Source: Flavobacteriales bacterium
Lineage (GTDB): Bacteria; Bacteroidota; Bacteroidia; Flavobacteriales; Schleiferiaceae
Direction: 5' to 3'
NCBI GenBank assembly: GCA_017795025.1
Contig: CP051243.1
Location: 124,001 to 188,000 of the forward strand
DNA length: 64,000 nucleotides
Part shown: one piece after another, positions 42,038-50,660 of the stretch
Position numbering within the stretch: position 1 is the stretch's first letter
How the letters are laid out: each line of letters opens with the position of its first letter
Translations under genes and position numbers: made by a program
The notes under the pieces: model-generated
Database searches by the model: none
Told to the model about the DNA's origin: nothing
Seen by the model: the letters and a program-made list of their open reading frames with translations, nothing else

Positions 42038-43945
42038 CTAGGCTTTAGCTTTATATACTATTACGCCCAAGGGCGGAAGGTCTAGTAATAAGGAGTTCTG
42101 GCGACCATGCCAAGGCTCCTTTTCCGTTTTCAGCTTCTTTTTACAGGGGTAGTCGCTGCCCCAGTATTCCTTAGCATCGCTATTAAACAGTAATTCGTAA
42201 CTACCTTCTGTGGGGGCTCCTATACGGTATTGATCACGGGGCTGAGGAGTGAGGTTTACTACACACACTAAGGTTTCTTCGCCACTAATCCTCAAAAAGC
42301 TCAGTACCGAGTTTTCATGGTCGTTTAATCCGAGCCATTCAAAACTCTGGTAGTGGTAATTATCCTGATGTAAACTTGCTTCGCTGCGGTATAGCTTGTT
42401 TAGCGCCTGAATGGTTTTGAATATTCCACGATGCGAGTCATACTCCGATTCTTCCCAGTTTAAGCTTTCTTCAAATTGCCATTCGCTCCGTTGACCAAAC
42501 TCCCCACCCATAAAGAGAAGTTTAGCTCCGGGGTGCAAGAACATCCACGAATACAAGGTGCGCAAATTGGCAAATTGCTTCCAGCTGTCGCCCGGCATTT
42601 TATCCAACAGCGACTTCTTGCCATACACTACTTCATCATGCGAAAGCGGAAGCATAAAGTGCTCCGTAAAGGTATAAGCTAAGCTAAAGGTGATTTCGTT
42701 GTGGTGGTAGCGACGGTGAATAGGGTCTTTTTTGAAATACTCCAAGTTGTCATTCATCCAGCCCATCATCCACTTTAAGCCAAAGCCCAATCCGCCATCA
42801 AAGGTGGGAAAGCTTACTCTATTAAAGGAGGTCGACTCCTCCGCAATGGTTTGCACATCTGGAAAGTGTGCGTATACCGCTTCATTAAATTCTTTGATAA
42901 ACTGGATGGCCTCTAGGTTTTCGTTGCCACCGTACTGATTGGGTTCCCACTGACCATCCTCTCGTGAGTAATCCAAATAAAGCATAGAGGCTACGGCGTC
43001 TACTCGCAGGCCATCGACATGATACTGATCGAGCCAAAACAGGGCATTGGAGATTAGGAAGGAACGGACCTCGGGACGACCGTAGTTGAAAATCAAACTT
43101 TTCCAATCGGGATGGTAGCCTTTGCGTGGATCCGGATGTTCGTACACACAAGATCCATCGAAATTACCCAAGCCGTGCTTATCATTTGGAAAGTGGGAGG
43201 GAACCCAGTCGAGAATAACGCCAATGCCGGCCTGATGAAAAGCATCAATTAAAAACTTCAGATCTTCAGCTTCTCCAAAACGGCTGCTGGCGGCATAATA
43301 TCCAGTTATCTGGTAACCCCAAGAAGGTTCGTAAGGATATTCCATTACCGGCATGAACTCTACATGGGTAAAGCCCGCTTCCTGTACGTAGCTCACCAAG
43401 TCTTCGGCTAATTCGCGGTAACCCAGTACATCCCCATTTTCCTTGCGTTTCCAAGAGGCTAAATGCACTTCGTAAACACTCATGGGGGCCTGCAGGCTAT
43501 TTTTATCCGCCCGAGACTTCATCCACTTTTTATCCTTCCATTGGTGATGTCCACCCGGGTAAATTACCGAAGCAGTTTTAGGAGGGTGCTCGGCCTGACG
43601 AGCATAGGGATCCGCCTTTTCCAGAGCCTCCGGATAGTTTTCATTGTAGATCTTAAACTTGTACAGGTCTCCTGCTTTGGGGCCGGGAATAAAACCTTCC
43701 CAAATACCGGAACTGTCCCAGCGCACATTTAAGTTGTAATCGCTACCATTCCAATCATTAAAGCTGCCAATCACCTCTACCTTTTGGGCGGCGGGAGCAT
43801 AAACAGCGAAGTATACTCCCTCTTGCCCTTCCACTTTCGTGGGATGGGAACCAAAATGCTCGTACAAGCGGTAATGCCTGCCTTCGCGGAAGAGGTGGAT
43901 ATCCTGCTCACTGAAAAAACTGTGGGGAATGGTTTTAGTTGGCAT
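42038..43945 (-). CDS. glgB: 1,4-alpha-glucan branching enzyme
   Basis: A 635-residue GH13 enzyme that makes alpha-1,6 branches in glycogen. Seen: the CBM48-type N-terminus (VEVIGSFNDWNG), PMSVYEVHLASWKR, FTHVEFMPVMEYPYEPSWGY, the catalytic Asp316 in LRVDAVASMLYLDYSRE, the acid/base Glu369 in TIAEESTSF, and LPLSHDEVVYGKKSLLDKMPG. The start overlaps the maltokinase gene by 11 bases. With glgE and maltokinase it forms the GlgE pathway operon, transcribed from the promoter before glgE. Confidence 0.97.
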   Translation of the reverse strand: MPTKTIPHSFFSEQDIHLFREGRHYRLYEHFGSHPTKVEGQEGVYFAVYAPAAQKVEVIGSFNDWNGSDYNLNVRWDSSGIWEGFIPGPKAGDLYKFKIYNENYPEALEKADPYARQAEHPPKTASVIYPGGHHQWKDKKWMKSRADKNSLQAPMSVYEVHLASWKRKENGDVLGYRELAEDLVSYVQEAGFTHVEFMPVMEYPYEPSWGYQITGYYAASSRFGEAEDLKFLIDAFHQAGIGVILDWVPSHFPNDKHGLGNFDGSCVYEHPDPRKGYHPDWKSLIFNYGRPEVRSFLISNALFWLDQYHVDGLRVDAVASMLYLDYSREDGQWEPNQYGGNENLEAIQFIKEFNEAVYAHFPDVQTIAEESTSFNRVSFPTFDGGLGFGLKWMMGWMNDNLEYFKKDPIHRRYHHNEITFSLAYTFTEHFMLPLSHDEVVYGKKSLLDKMPGDSWKQFANLRTLYSWMFLHPGAKLLFMGGEFGQRSEWQFEESLNWEESEYDSHRGIFKTIQALNKLYRSEASLHQDNYHYQSFEWLGLNDHENSVLSFLRISGEETLVCVVNLTPQPRDQYRIGAPTEGSYELLFNSDAKEYWGSDYPCKKKLKTEKEPWHGRQNSLLLDLPPLGVIVYKAKA

Positions 43946-45557
43946 ATTCTTTTATTTCGTCGGTAATGTCTATAATTCCTTCTAAGGGAATAATGGCCCA
44001 ATCGGGACGTCCATTAAGCTCATAGCCCAATTCGTAAATGGCCTTTTCCAGAAGGAAGTAGTGCAGTAAGTACGTTATTTCTTTGCGATAACCAATATCG
44101 AGCTGCTCCCTAAAAGCAATGTTGAAATAGGTTTTTAGAAAAATTCCGCTTAGATATTGATAGAGGCGTTGGCCGGCTAAAGGAGCCCGCCGATCCTTGT
44201 GATTATTATTCTTTTGTACCGCGTGGATGGCGTAGTGGAAAGACCGTAATAGGCCGGCCACATCTTTTAAAGGCGACTGCTTTACTTTACGGTCCCGAAT
44301 AGTGCTTTCGGGTTCTCCTTCATAATCCAAAATAAAAAAGTCGTCGCCCTGAATTAAAATCTGCCCCAAATGGTAATCGCCATGAATGCGAATGCGCAAG
44401 CTTCGTAATTGCTCTTCATCAAAACCTAAAATAAAGTTGATGATGAGGTCTTTACGATTGAGCACTTCTTGGGCTAGTTTTTGGGCATCTGCCGGAAGGC
44501 TTTCTAATTTTTTATTGAGGAGGTTGTAGCGGGCATCAAATTGGTAAATCAGGCGATTTTTGAGCCACACGGTAAAATCTCCATTGTAATTTATAGGGGC
44601 AAAATTGCGGTCCCGCTTTTCGGAGGCTAAGGCCAAATGCATTTCGGCCGTGCGCTTCGCTAAGGTTTGAATACGATGGAAAAAGTGGGTACCGGGAAAT
44701 TCACGTAAATCGTTTGGCAGGCGCTTTAACTTAATAGGAAAAATTAAAGGCAGCTTGGCGGTGCTTTCCGGTACATCAGGGTTTTGGGCAAAGTATTGCT
44801 CTACTTCCTTTAGCATCCAGGTCCAGGCTTCCCCTTCATTGTCGACCTTCTCCTGCATCAGCCCCAGCGAAATATTTAAACCAGGATTAGGTTCCCACCA
44901 AATAAGACCAGCCAATTTGGGAAAGTGCTTAAAATGGTCCTGATGAGCTAAAAACTCATTCATTTCGAAATCGGGATTCTTATCGCGGAAAAGGCGGCGA
45001 AAGACCTTTAAAAAATAGCGGTCCTTTAAAATTAGGGTGCTATTACTTTGCTCTGCCGCCAAGAGCTTAGAATGAAAGGAATCACCATCCTCCAAACTTA
45101 GGGCGGCCCTAAAAAATACCCGATTGGAGCCCTCCGAAAGCATTTCATCTTTCAGTAGTTTATGGTAAAGCGCCTGATGAAAAGCTTCATCATAAACCGC
45201 GTCGATCAAAAGGTAATCCCCTTCTGCTAGGCTGATATTCCCAAGGATGGCCTGCTCTGGTAGTTCCTTTTCCTCTTTACAAATAGCTAAGGGAAGGAAA
45301 TAGTTATGGGCATAGCTTTCGCGAAAAAAGACTTCTAAAAGGAGTAGCCTAAAATGGTGATGGCCCTCTTCTAGACCTATATTATCATTGAGGTAAACTT
45401 GCTGAATAACCGAGGCTTTTCCGCCAAACCAACGGCATTTGTATAGATGTTCGGGCAGTACTTCATCGGCCAGTTTTTGCCAAAAGTTTTGGTCTCCTTG
45501 AAGTTCTGCCCAACTAAGGGAGCTGCGGTAATTTAAGGCTCCCATGGCTTTACTCAA
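43935..45557 (-). CDS. mak: Maltokinase
   Basis: A 540-residue protein of the aminoglycoside-phosphotransferase-like fold that phosphorylates maltose to maltose 1-phosphate, the substrate of GlgE. Seen: the N-terminal maltokinase cap KCRWFGGKASVIQQVY, ILKDRYFLKVFRRLFRDKNPDFE with nucleotide-binding Lys, the catalytic loop RIHGDYHLGQILIQGDD and the metal site ILDYEGEP. It overlaps glgE by 8 bases and glgB by 11 bases. In many bacteria maltokinase is fused to or beside trehalose synthase (TreS), but no TreS domain is present in or next to this gene. Confidence 0.9.
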   Translation of the reverse strand: MSKAMGALNYRSSLSWAELQGDQNFWQKLADEVLPEHLYKCRWFGGKASVIQQVYLNDNIGLEEGHHHFRLLLLEVFFRESYAHNYFLPLAICKEEKELPEQAILGNISLAEGDYLLIDAVYDEAFHQALYHKLLKDEMLSEGSNRVFFRAALSLEDGDSFHSKLLAAEQSNSTLILKDRYFLKVFRRLFRDKNPDFEMNEFLAHQDHFKHFPKLAGLIWWEPNPGLNISLGLMQEKVDNEGEAWTWMLKEVEQYFAQNPDVPESTAKLPLIFPIKLKRLPNDLREFPGTHFFHRIQTLAKRTAEMHLALASEKRDRNFAPINYNGDFTVWLKNRLIYQFDARYNLLNKKLESLPADAQKLAQEVLNRKDLIINFILGFDEEQLRSLRIRIHGDYHLGQILIQGDDFFILDYEGEPESTIRDRKVKQSPLKDVAGLLRSFHYAIHAVQKNNNHKDRRAPLAGQRLYQYLSGIFLKTYFNIAFREQLDIGYRKEITYLLHYFLLEKAIYELGYELNGRPDWAIIPLEGIIDITDEIKEYAN

Positions 45558-47469
45558 TTACTTTAAAGAGGTGGAAGGGGCGCGCCGGATCTAAACGAAC
45601 ATAATTCCATTCTTCCCGCCAGGGGTACTCGGCTCCTGATATGTAATCGCGCATGCGGTAGCCATTTTCGCGCAACGGCATTTTATCGTGAGGAATTTGC
45701 AACCAACCTTCATGGGCATTGTAGGGGTCGAGATTGACCACGCACACTACTTTCTCATCACCTTCCCATTTTAAGTAGGCAAAAAGACTTTGGTTTTCCA
45801 TTTCTAGGTATCGGAAATTTCGAGTCTGTTGCAAGGCACTGAGCTCCTTACGCGCTTTGTTTAAGGTGCGCATCAGCCAGGTGACCTTATTCTCTACTTC
45901 CCAGTTATGATTTTGCACTTCATACTTTTCGGAGTTCGCATATTCCTCCTTACCGGGAACAGCCTCATGCACTAAGTGCTCATAAACTGGACCGTAAACA
46001 CCGTAATTAGAGCTCAGGGTTCCGGCCATAAAGAGGCGAGTAAGATAGAGCGACTCATTTCCACTTTGGAGGTTAAAAGGCAAAATATCAGGGGTATTGG
46101 GCCAAAAGTTGGGTCGGAAATATTCGGCTTGCGGACCATGGGTCAATTCCTCCATGTATTCGATCAATTCATGTCGGAAGTTTCGCCAGGTGTAATAGGT
46201 ATAGCCTTGGGTAAAGCCCACTTTTGCTAAAGCTTGCATAAGGGCAGGTTTGGTAAAGGCTTCGGCCAAGAAAATTACTTCGGGGTGCTTCCTTTGCGTT
46301 TCCGCGATGGCCCATTCCCAAAAACGAATTGACTTGGTATGGGGGTTGTCTACCCGGAAGATCTTCACCCCACAATCGACCCAATAGAGAATAACCGATA
46401 GGAGCTCATCCCAAAGGTTTTCCCAATCTTCACTTTCAAAGTAGATGGGTAAAATGTCCTGATATTTCTTGGGCGGGTTTTCGGCGTATTGCACCGTACC
46501 ATCAGACCGCCATTTAAACCATTGTGGATGTTCCTTCACCCAAGGGTGATCGGGGGCCGCTTGATAGGCTAGGTCTAAAGCTACTTCAATTCCTAAATGC
46601 GCCGCCTTGTGAATCAAGGCTTTATAGTCTTCAATGCCGCCTAGGGCTGGATGTATGTTTTTGTGGCCACCTTCTTTAGAGCCAATCCCCCAGGGTGAGC
46701 CTACATCGCCCTCTTGTGCATCGGTACTATTGTTTTTTCCTTTGCGGTTTACCTCGCCAATGGGGTGGATAGGGGGGAGGTAGAGCACATCGAAACCAAG
46801 ATCGGCCACCCGAGGCAAAAGTTTCTCTACATCGGCAAAAGTACCATGTCCTTCTGCAGCTGCACTCCGCGGGAAAAACTCATACCAGGCGGAGAAGCTT
46901 GCTTTCTTCCGATCGCAATAAGCTGGGAAACTCGGAGTTTCGCTTAAAAACTGTTTTTCGGGAAATTTGTGGAATGCTTCATTTAGCCAAGGCTCTAGGG
47001 CCATTTGAGCCGCTTCCACAGTATTTTCGGTAAGGCGCTTTAAAAGAGCATCAACCTCTTTTACTTTATGCTTTTGCAGATGTTGCAAGTGAGGAATACC
47101 GTCTTGCAGGTGTACCGAAACATCTTGCCCGTCCTTAAATTTCTTTTCCAGTCCATGAAGCCAGCTTAGGGCATAATCTACCCAGCCTTGAATTTTATAC
47201 TCTTGGGCACCTATCGCTTCAAAGGCAATCTCGGTTTCAAAACTATCGTTCTGGCCCCAGCTTAGGGCTTTGTACTGCCAAGCCTTTCCCCCTATTTTAC
47301 GCCAAGCTACTGCTCCGGCCACTACATCATGACCATCAGCCACAAGGGTAGCGCTTACTTTAAGACTTTCGTTTACAATTCTTTTTATAGGATATTTCCC
47401 GTGCTCAATAAGAGGTTTAACATCGCTGATAATTACGCGACTACGTCCTTGTTTAGGTTTGCTGCTCAT
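45550..47469 (-). CDS. glgE: Alpha-1,4-glucan: maltose-1-phosphate maltosyltransferase
   Basis: Transfers maltosyl units from maltose 1-phosphate to growing alpha-glucan, an alternative to GlgA glycogen synthesis. I chose the ATG at 47469; a TTG two codons upstream is possible. Length 639 residues. Seen: the N-terminal beta domain (VKPLIEHGKYPIKRIVNESL), YEFFPRSAAAEGHGTFADVE, FDVLYLPPIHPIGEVNRKGK, the nucleophile Asp374 in FRVDNPHTKSIRFWEW, and the acid/base Glu in VIFLAEAFTKPALM. It heads the operon glgE-mak-glgB. The promoter is TTTG-N19-TAATTTTG, with an operator filling the spacer. Confidence 0.96.
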   Translation of the reverse strand: MSSKPKQGRSRVIISDVKPLIEHGKYPIKRIVNESLKVSATLVADGHDVVAGAVAWRKIGGKAWQYKALSWGQNDSFETEIAFEAIGAQEYKIQGWVDYALSWLHGLEKKFKDGQDVSVHLQDGIPHLQHLQKHKVKEVDALLKRLTENTVEAAQMALEPWLNEAFHKFPEKQFLSETPSFPAYCDRKKASFSAWYEFFPRSAAAEGHGTFADVEKLLPRVADLGFDVLYLPPIHPIGEVNRKGKNNSTDAQEGDVGSPWGIGSKEGGHKNIHPALGGIEDYKALIHKAAHLGIEVALDLAYQAAPDHPWVKEHPQWFKWRSDGTVQYAENPPKKYQDILPIYFESEDWENLWDELLSVILYWVDCGVKIFRVDNPHTKSIRFWEWAIAETQRKHPEVIFLAEAFTKPALMQALAKVGFTQGYTYYTWRNFRHELIEYMEELTHGPQAEYFRPNFWPNTPDILPFNLQSGNESLYLTRLFMAGTLSSNYGVYGPVYEHLVHEAVPGKEEYANSEKYEVQNHNWEVENKVTWLMRTLNKARKELSALQQTRNFRYLEMENQSLFAYLKWEGDEKVVCVVNLDPYNAHEGWLQIPHDKMPLRENGYRMRDYISGAEYPWREEWNYVRLDPARPFHLFKVIE

Positions 47470-47485
47470 AGACAAATGCTTGCCT

Positions 47486-47516
47486 CAAAATTAATTAAGT
47501 GTACAAAATACACAAA
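47486..47516 (-). promoter_or_regulatory. glgE operon promoter with operator in the spacer
   Basis: On the minus strand TTTG (47516-47513), a 19-base spacer and TAATTTTG (47493-47486), the exact Bacteroidota consensus. The inverted repeat GTGTATTTTGTACAC (47513-47499) occupies almost the whole spacer. Predicted transcription start is only about 10 bases before the glgE ATG. A bound protein would exclude RNA polymerase. Confidence 0.8.
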
Positions 47517-47586
47517 GTTATTTTCCCTAATAGATTAGAGGCTTAAATATAGCTGATTATAAGCGCAATAAACAAGTAGATGTTTC

Positions 47587-49083
47587 CTAATAATCGCGGA
47601 TAAGAAGCTTTTCCAGCAGCAAACTTTCACCGGAGGCCTTTTTAATTTCTAAAAGGTAGATACCGGCCGCAAGTTCCAGTTTTATATTCGGTTCCAAGCT
47701 TCCTGCCGCTACAGGCTTTCCGCTTACAGATTTAATTTGATAAGTAGTTCCTGGAGTATAGCCCCTAAAGTTTAACTGGCCCGAGCTGGGGTTTGGATAC
47801 CAGGAGAGGGCTGATTTACTTTCGTTCAAACTTAAGGGAGCACAATCCTGAATGGTGAAGCCCAAAGTGTCGAGCGGGAAGTCGACCCCGCAAAGGGATT
47901 GGATTTTTTTACCGGAGTTAAGGTCGGCCCGAATTTGTAAACTATAAGTCTGATTTACGTTTAAGGCTTGTGGACTGCGTAAGCGGATGCTATCGGGGCC
48001 CAATTGCAAGACTTCCACAATAGGGTATACTTGTCCATTTGCCCCTTGAAGCCAAAACTGACTTCCCTGAGGATCGAGGCTAGGAGGATAGATACTGGTA
48101 TTGGTTTTTAAATAGAGTAGTGAATCTCCGCAGCTCGGACTAAAACCACTGTTGCTAAGGGGAGAAAATTGGGCCTGTAGCGAGACATTCATAGTGCTAT
48201 CCTGTCCGAGGTAGTTAAAATCATGTTCACTACTGCCAACTTCAATCCAGCTTTGGCTTTGACTATCATACCTTTTCACACTCATGCGCACCACCACCAT
48301 ATATTCCTCTTCATCTTCAATTCGAAAGCGAAAGGGTAATTGTGTTCGAGGAAGTAATACGCTGCGATTGGCTCCTAGTGGTTGCTGGGCCGTGTAGCCT
48401 GGCTGATAAGGTAAAGGGGCGTAAACGCCATTGAGGTAAAAGTTTCCATGATAGAACTCCATGGAAAAGCTATCGCCGGGCATTAGGTAAGAAGTATCCA
48501 CCTGTCCTTTCCAAAGCCATTGATTGATGGGTAGGAATTGGTCGAGCATATCGCGACTCATAAGCGGTAAATTAACCGGTCCGAAGCGATGATCAATGAC
48601 GGCATAGATGCGCTGAGCGCCATTATTTGCAACGGTATTTGCTTTTTGGGTAGAAGGGTTTAACTGCTTAGTTATAGTATACTTAGCATTGTTCGGTAAA
48701 CGGATGGTATCTCGATAAACGTAGTAGTGATTCTTGTAATGTTGCTGATTGCCATTGATGAGGAGGCAATTATCGGAAGCGGCCCACCAAGCATGGTTAG
48801 CAATATTATGCTGTAAGTAGGCGGGAGGATTTATAAGTTGTAAAGTATCAAAGACGCTATACTGCTGGCCATCGCTGATATGGATTTCGCCATAAGATGG
48901 AAATAAGGCGTTGGAAGGCGTGCTTACAGTCACATAGAGGGTAACGACGTAGTCGCGCTGGCTGTTAGCCAAATGCTCAAAGTGTATCCAACCATCATCG
49001 AGATGAGAGGCCTGACTACTTAAAGAAGTGATTGCAATTATAAGAAGGGCAATTAAGCGGTTTTTTAAAGTTCCTTGGTACAT
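47587..49083 (-). CDS. Secreted protein with T9SS type A sorting tail
   Basis: A 498-residue protein with a signal peptide (KNRLIALLIIAITSLSSQA). The mature N-terminus SHLDDGWIHFEHLANSQRDY and VVTLYVTVSTPSNALFP resemble the first domain of large gliding or PKD-type adhesins of Bacteroidota. Beta-rich domains follow (YRDTIRLPNNAKYTITKQL, FRFRIEDEEEYMVVVRM, FWLQGANGQVYPIVEVLQLG). The last 80 residues (LSWYPNPSSGQLNFRGY to LLLEKLLIRDY) are a type A sorting domain. The ligand is unknown. A single-gene unit. Confidence 0.85.
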   Translation of the reverse strand: MYQGTLKNRLIALLIIAITSLSSQASHLDDGWIHFEHLANSQRDYVVTLYVTVSTPSNALFPSYGEIHISDGQQYSVFDTLQLINPPAYLQHNIANHAWWAASDNCLLINGNQQHYKNHYYVYRDTIRLPNNAKYTITKQLNPSTQKANTVANNGAQRIYAVIDHRFGPVNLPLMSRDMLDQFLPINQWLWKGQVDTSYLMPGDSFSMEFYHGNFYLNGVYAPLPYQPGYTAQQPLGANRSVLLPRTQLPFRFRIEDEEEYMVVVRMSVKRYDSQSQSWIEVGSSEHDFNYLGQDSTMNVSLQAQFSPLSNSGFSPSCGDSLLYLKTNTSIYPPSLDPQGSQFWLQGANGQVYPIVEVLQLGPDSIRLRSPQALNVNQTYSLQIRADLNSGKKIQSLCGVDFPLDTLGFTIQDCAPLSLNESKSALSWYPNPSSGQLNFRGYTPGTTYQIKSVSGKPVAAGSLEPNIKLELAAGIYLLEIKKASGESLLLEKLLIRDY

Positions 49084-49220
49084 GCGAAGATTGATTTGAT
49101 CTAAAAGTAAAAAGATCAGTTGGAGGGTAAAGATGCGATGATTCCGATGGCCCTATGAATGAGCAAGTGATTAAGCTTAAATGAGTGAGCCCGCTTCCCG
49201 CCGTAAACTCATTCTGCTAA

Positions 49221-49256
49221 AAAAGCAAAAAGCCGAAGCATATTTACTTCGGCTTT
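49221..49256 (-). terminator. Rho-independent terminator after rsgA
   Basis: AAAGCCGAAG (49229-49238) pairs perfectly with CTTCGGCTTT (49247-49256), loop of 8. On the minus strand TTTTTGCTTTTTT follows. It lies 10 bases after the rsgA stop. Confidence 0.88.
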
Positions 49257-49265
49257 AAAAATGGT

Positions 49266-50348
49266 TTAGGGCTTATCTCGATTTCGATTAATCGCTCGGA
49301 TATGTTTATGCAAGCGCTTATCATCAGCCTTTTTCTCTAAGTAGGATTTTTGGTCTACCCGACTGCGATGGTATTCCTCCTCTGCTCGTAGCTTGAGGAA
49401 ATTAGTGTATACCTCGGGGCTTATTTGATGCTCCTCCAAAGCTTTTAACACGGCACAACCGGGTTCACTTTGATGACTGCAATCCTTAAACTTACAGGCT
49501 TTGGCGATCTCCGGAATTTGTTCCAAACTGCGCTCAATCCCGCTCTCGGTCGACCATAATTGCAATTCCCGCATACCTGGATTATCGATTATTAAACCGC
49601 CATTAGGAATTTGATGCATTTCTCTACGCGTGGTGGTATGCCTTCCTTTAGCATCATTATCACGAACCGAGCCGGTTGAAAGGAGCTCTTCCTCCAATAG
49701 GCGATTCATCAAACTTGATTTACCCACACCCGAGGATCCAATCAATACTGCAGTAGTGCCTTCGGGGATAGCGCTTTTAACTTGCTCTATACCCTGGTTT
49801 TGGCTCACACTTATTGCCAAACAGGGCGTAGTGGGTAAAGCCGCTTTAACGGCATCTAGGTAAGCTTGGGCCTGCGGCACCAAATCCATCTTATTAAGGA
49901 CAACTAGGGCAGCAATCCCTTGATCGCGCACCATAACCGAAGTACGAATGATACGATTGAGATTGTAGTTTTGATCCAAACCTTGTACAATCAGGGCGAT
50001 ATCTACATTGGCGGCTATGAGCTGCTCTTGGGTTTTGCTACCGGCAGCATTTCTGCTGATGCATTTTTCCCGCGATAGCCGCTGCATGATGTATGCCTTT
50101 TGTTCCCCTTCAAAAACCTGGACCAAAACCCAATCACCAGTTTTGGGTAGTTCGGAAGGGTCTTCAGCGCTGTAGAGTATCCGCCCGGTGCATTCGGCGG
50201 GAAAGCTGCCCCGCTCGGGAATAATAACTTGATAGTTGTTTTTGTTCTCGATGCTCACCCGAGCAATTTGCCAATCCTGAGGATAGTCTTCAATTTCAGA
50301 GTTGCGAGAATGGCGCCAACCAAGCGCTTCTTTGCTAAGCTTTTTCAT
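49266..50348 (-). CDS. rsgA: Ribosome small-subunit-dependent GTPase A
   Basis: A 360-residue circularly permuted GTPase that checks late 30S assembly. Order of parts: the OB-fold (VIIPERGSFPAECTGRI, GDWVLVQVFEG), G4 VVLNKMDLV, the P-loop GSSGVGKSSLMNRLL, the G2/G3 region with GRHTTTRREM and LIIDNPGMRELQLW, and the C-terminal zinc finger CKFKDCSHQSEPGC. The tail KKADDKRLHKHIRAINRNRD is basic and fits rRNA contact. A single-gene unit divergent from dnaE. Confidence 0.96.
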   Translation of the reverse strand: MKKLSKEALGWRHSRNSEIEDYPQDWQIARVSIENKNNYQVIIPERGSFPAECTGRILYSAEDPSELPKTGDWVLVQVFEGEQKAYIMQRLSREKCISRNAAGSKTQEQLIAANVDIALIVQGLDQNYNLNRIIRTSVMVRDQGIAALVVLNKMDLVPQAQAYLDAVKAALPTTPCLAISVSQNQGIEQVKSAIPEGTTAVLIGSSGVGKSSLMNRLLEEELLSTGSVRDNDAKGRHTTTRREMHQIPNGGLIIDNPGMRELQLWSTESGIERSLEQIPEIAKACKFKDCSHQSEPGCAVLKALEEHQISPEVYTNFLKLRAEEEYHRSRVDQKSYLEKKADDKRLHKHIRAINRNRDKP

Positions 50349-50660
50349 TGCTAAAATTTAAATGGGATGTGAAAAGTCACTGCCTTCAAGAGAGGCAGAA
50401 ATTTGAAGATGCTCTGCGTTAATTTCTTAACCCAAAGCCCTTAGGCCAGCTCAGGCCCGATGAAGCAATTAGAAATAGTGCTTAACATAAGGGGCAAAGT
50501 TACGAACCAGCTGGCAGAAACACTTGGAGGTCCCAATAAGAAGGCCTCCATAACCGAGGGTAAAGGGAGTTATCCAATCTTATAAACAAGCCCCTTGTTG
50601 ACCTGAAAAGCTTCTTATTTTTAAGTTCTATTCCAGGAATACTTAAAGAGCTCAAGTCCA
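50349..50660. other. 312-base gap between rsgA and dnaE
   Basis: No gene or tRNA is visible. It holds two hairpins, CTGCCT/AGGCAG near 50380-50398 and GGAGG/CCTCC near 50526-50549, neither with a T-run, and the probable dnaE promoter. The hairpins could be leader structures or chance. Confidence 0.5.
50595..50623 (+). promoter_or_regulatory. Probable dnaE promoter
   Basis: TTG (50595-50597), an 18-base spacer and TATTTTTA (50616-50623), one base off TAnnTTTG. Transcription would start about 30 bases before the GTG start codon. Confidence 0.45.
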
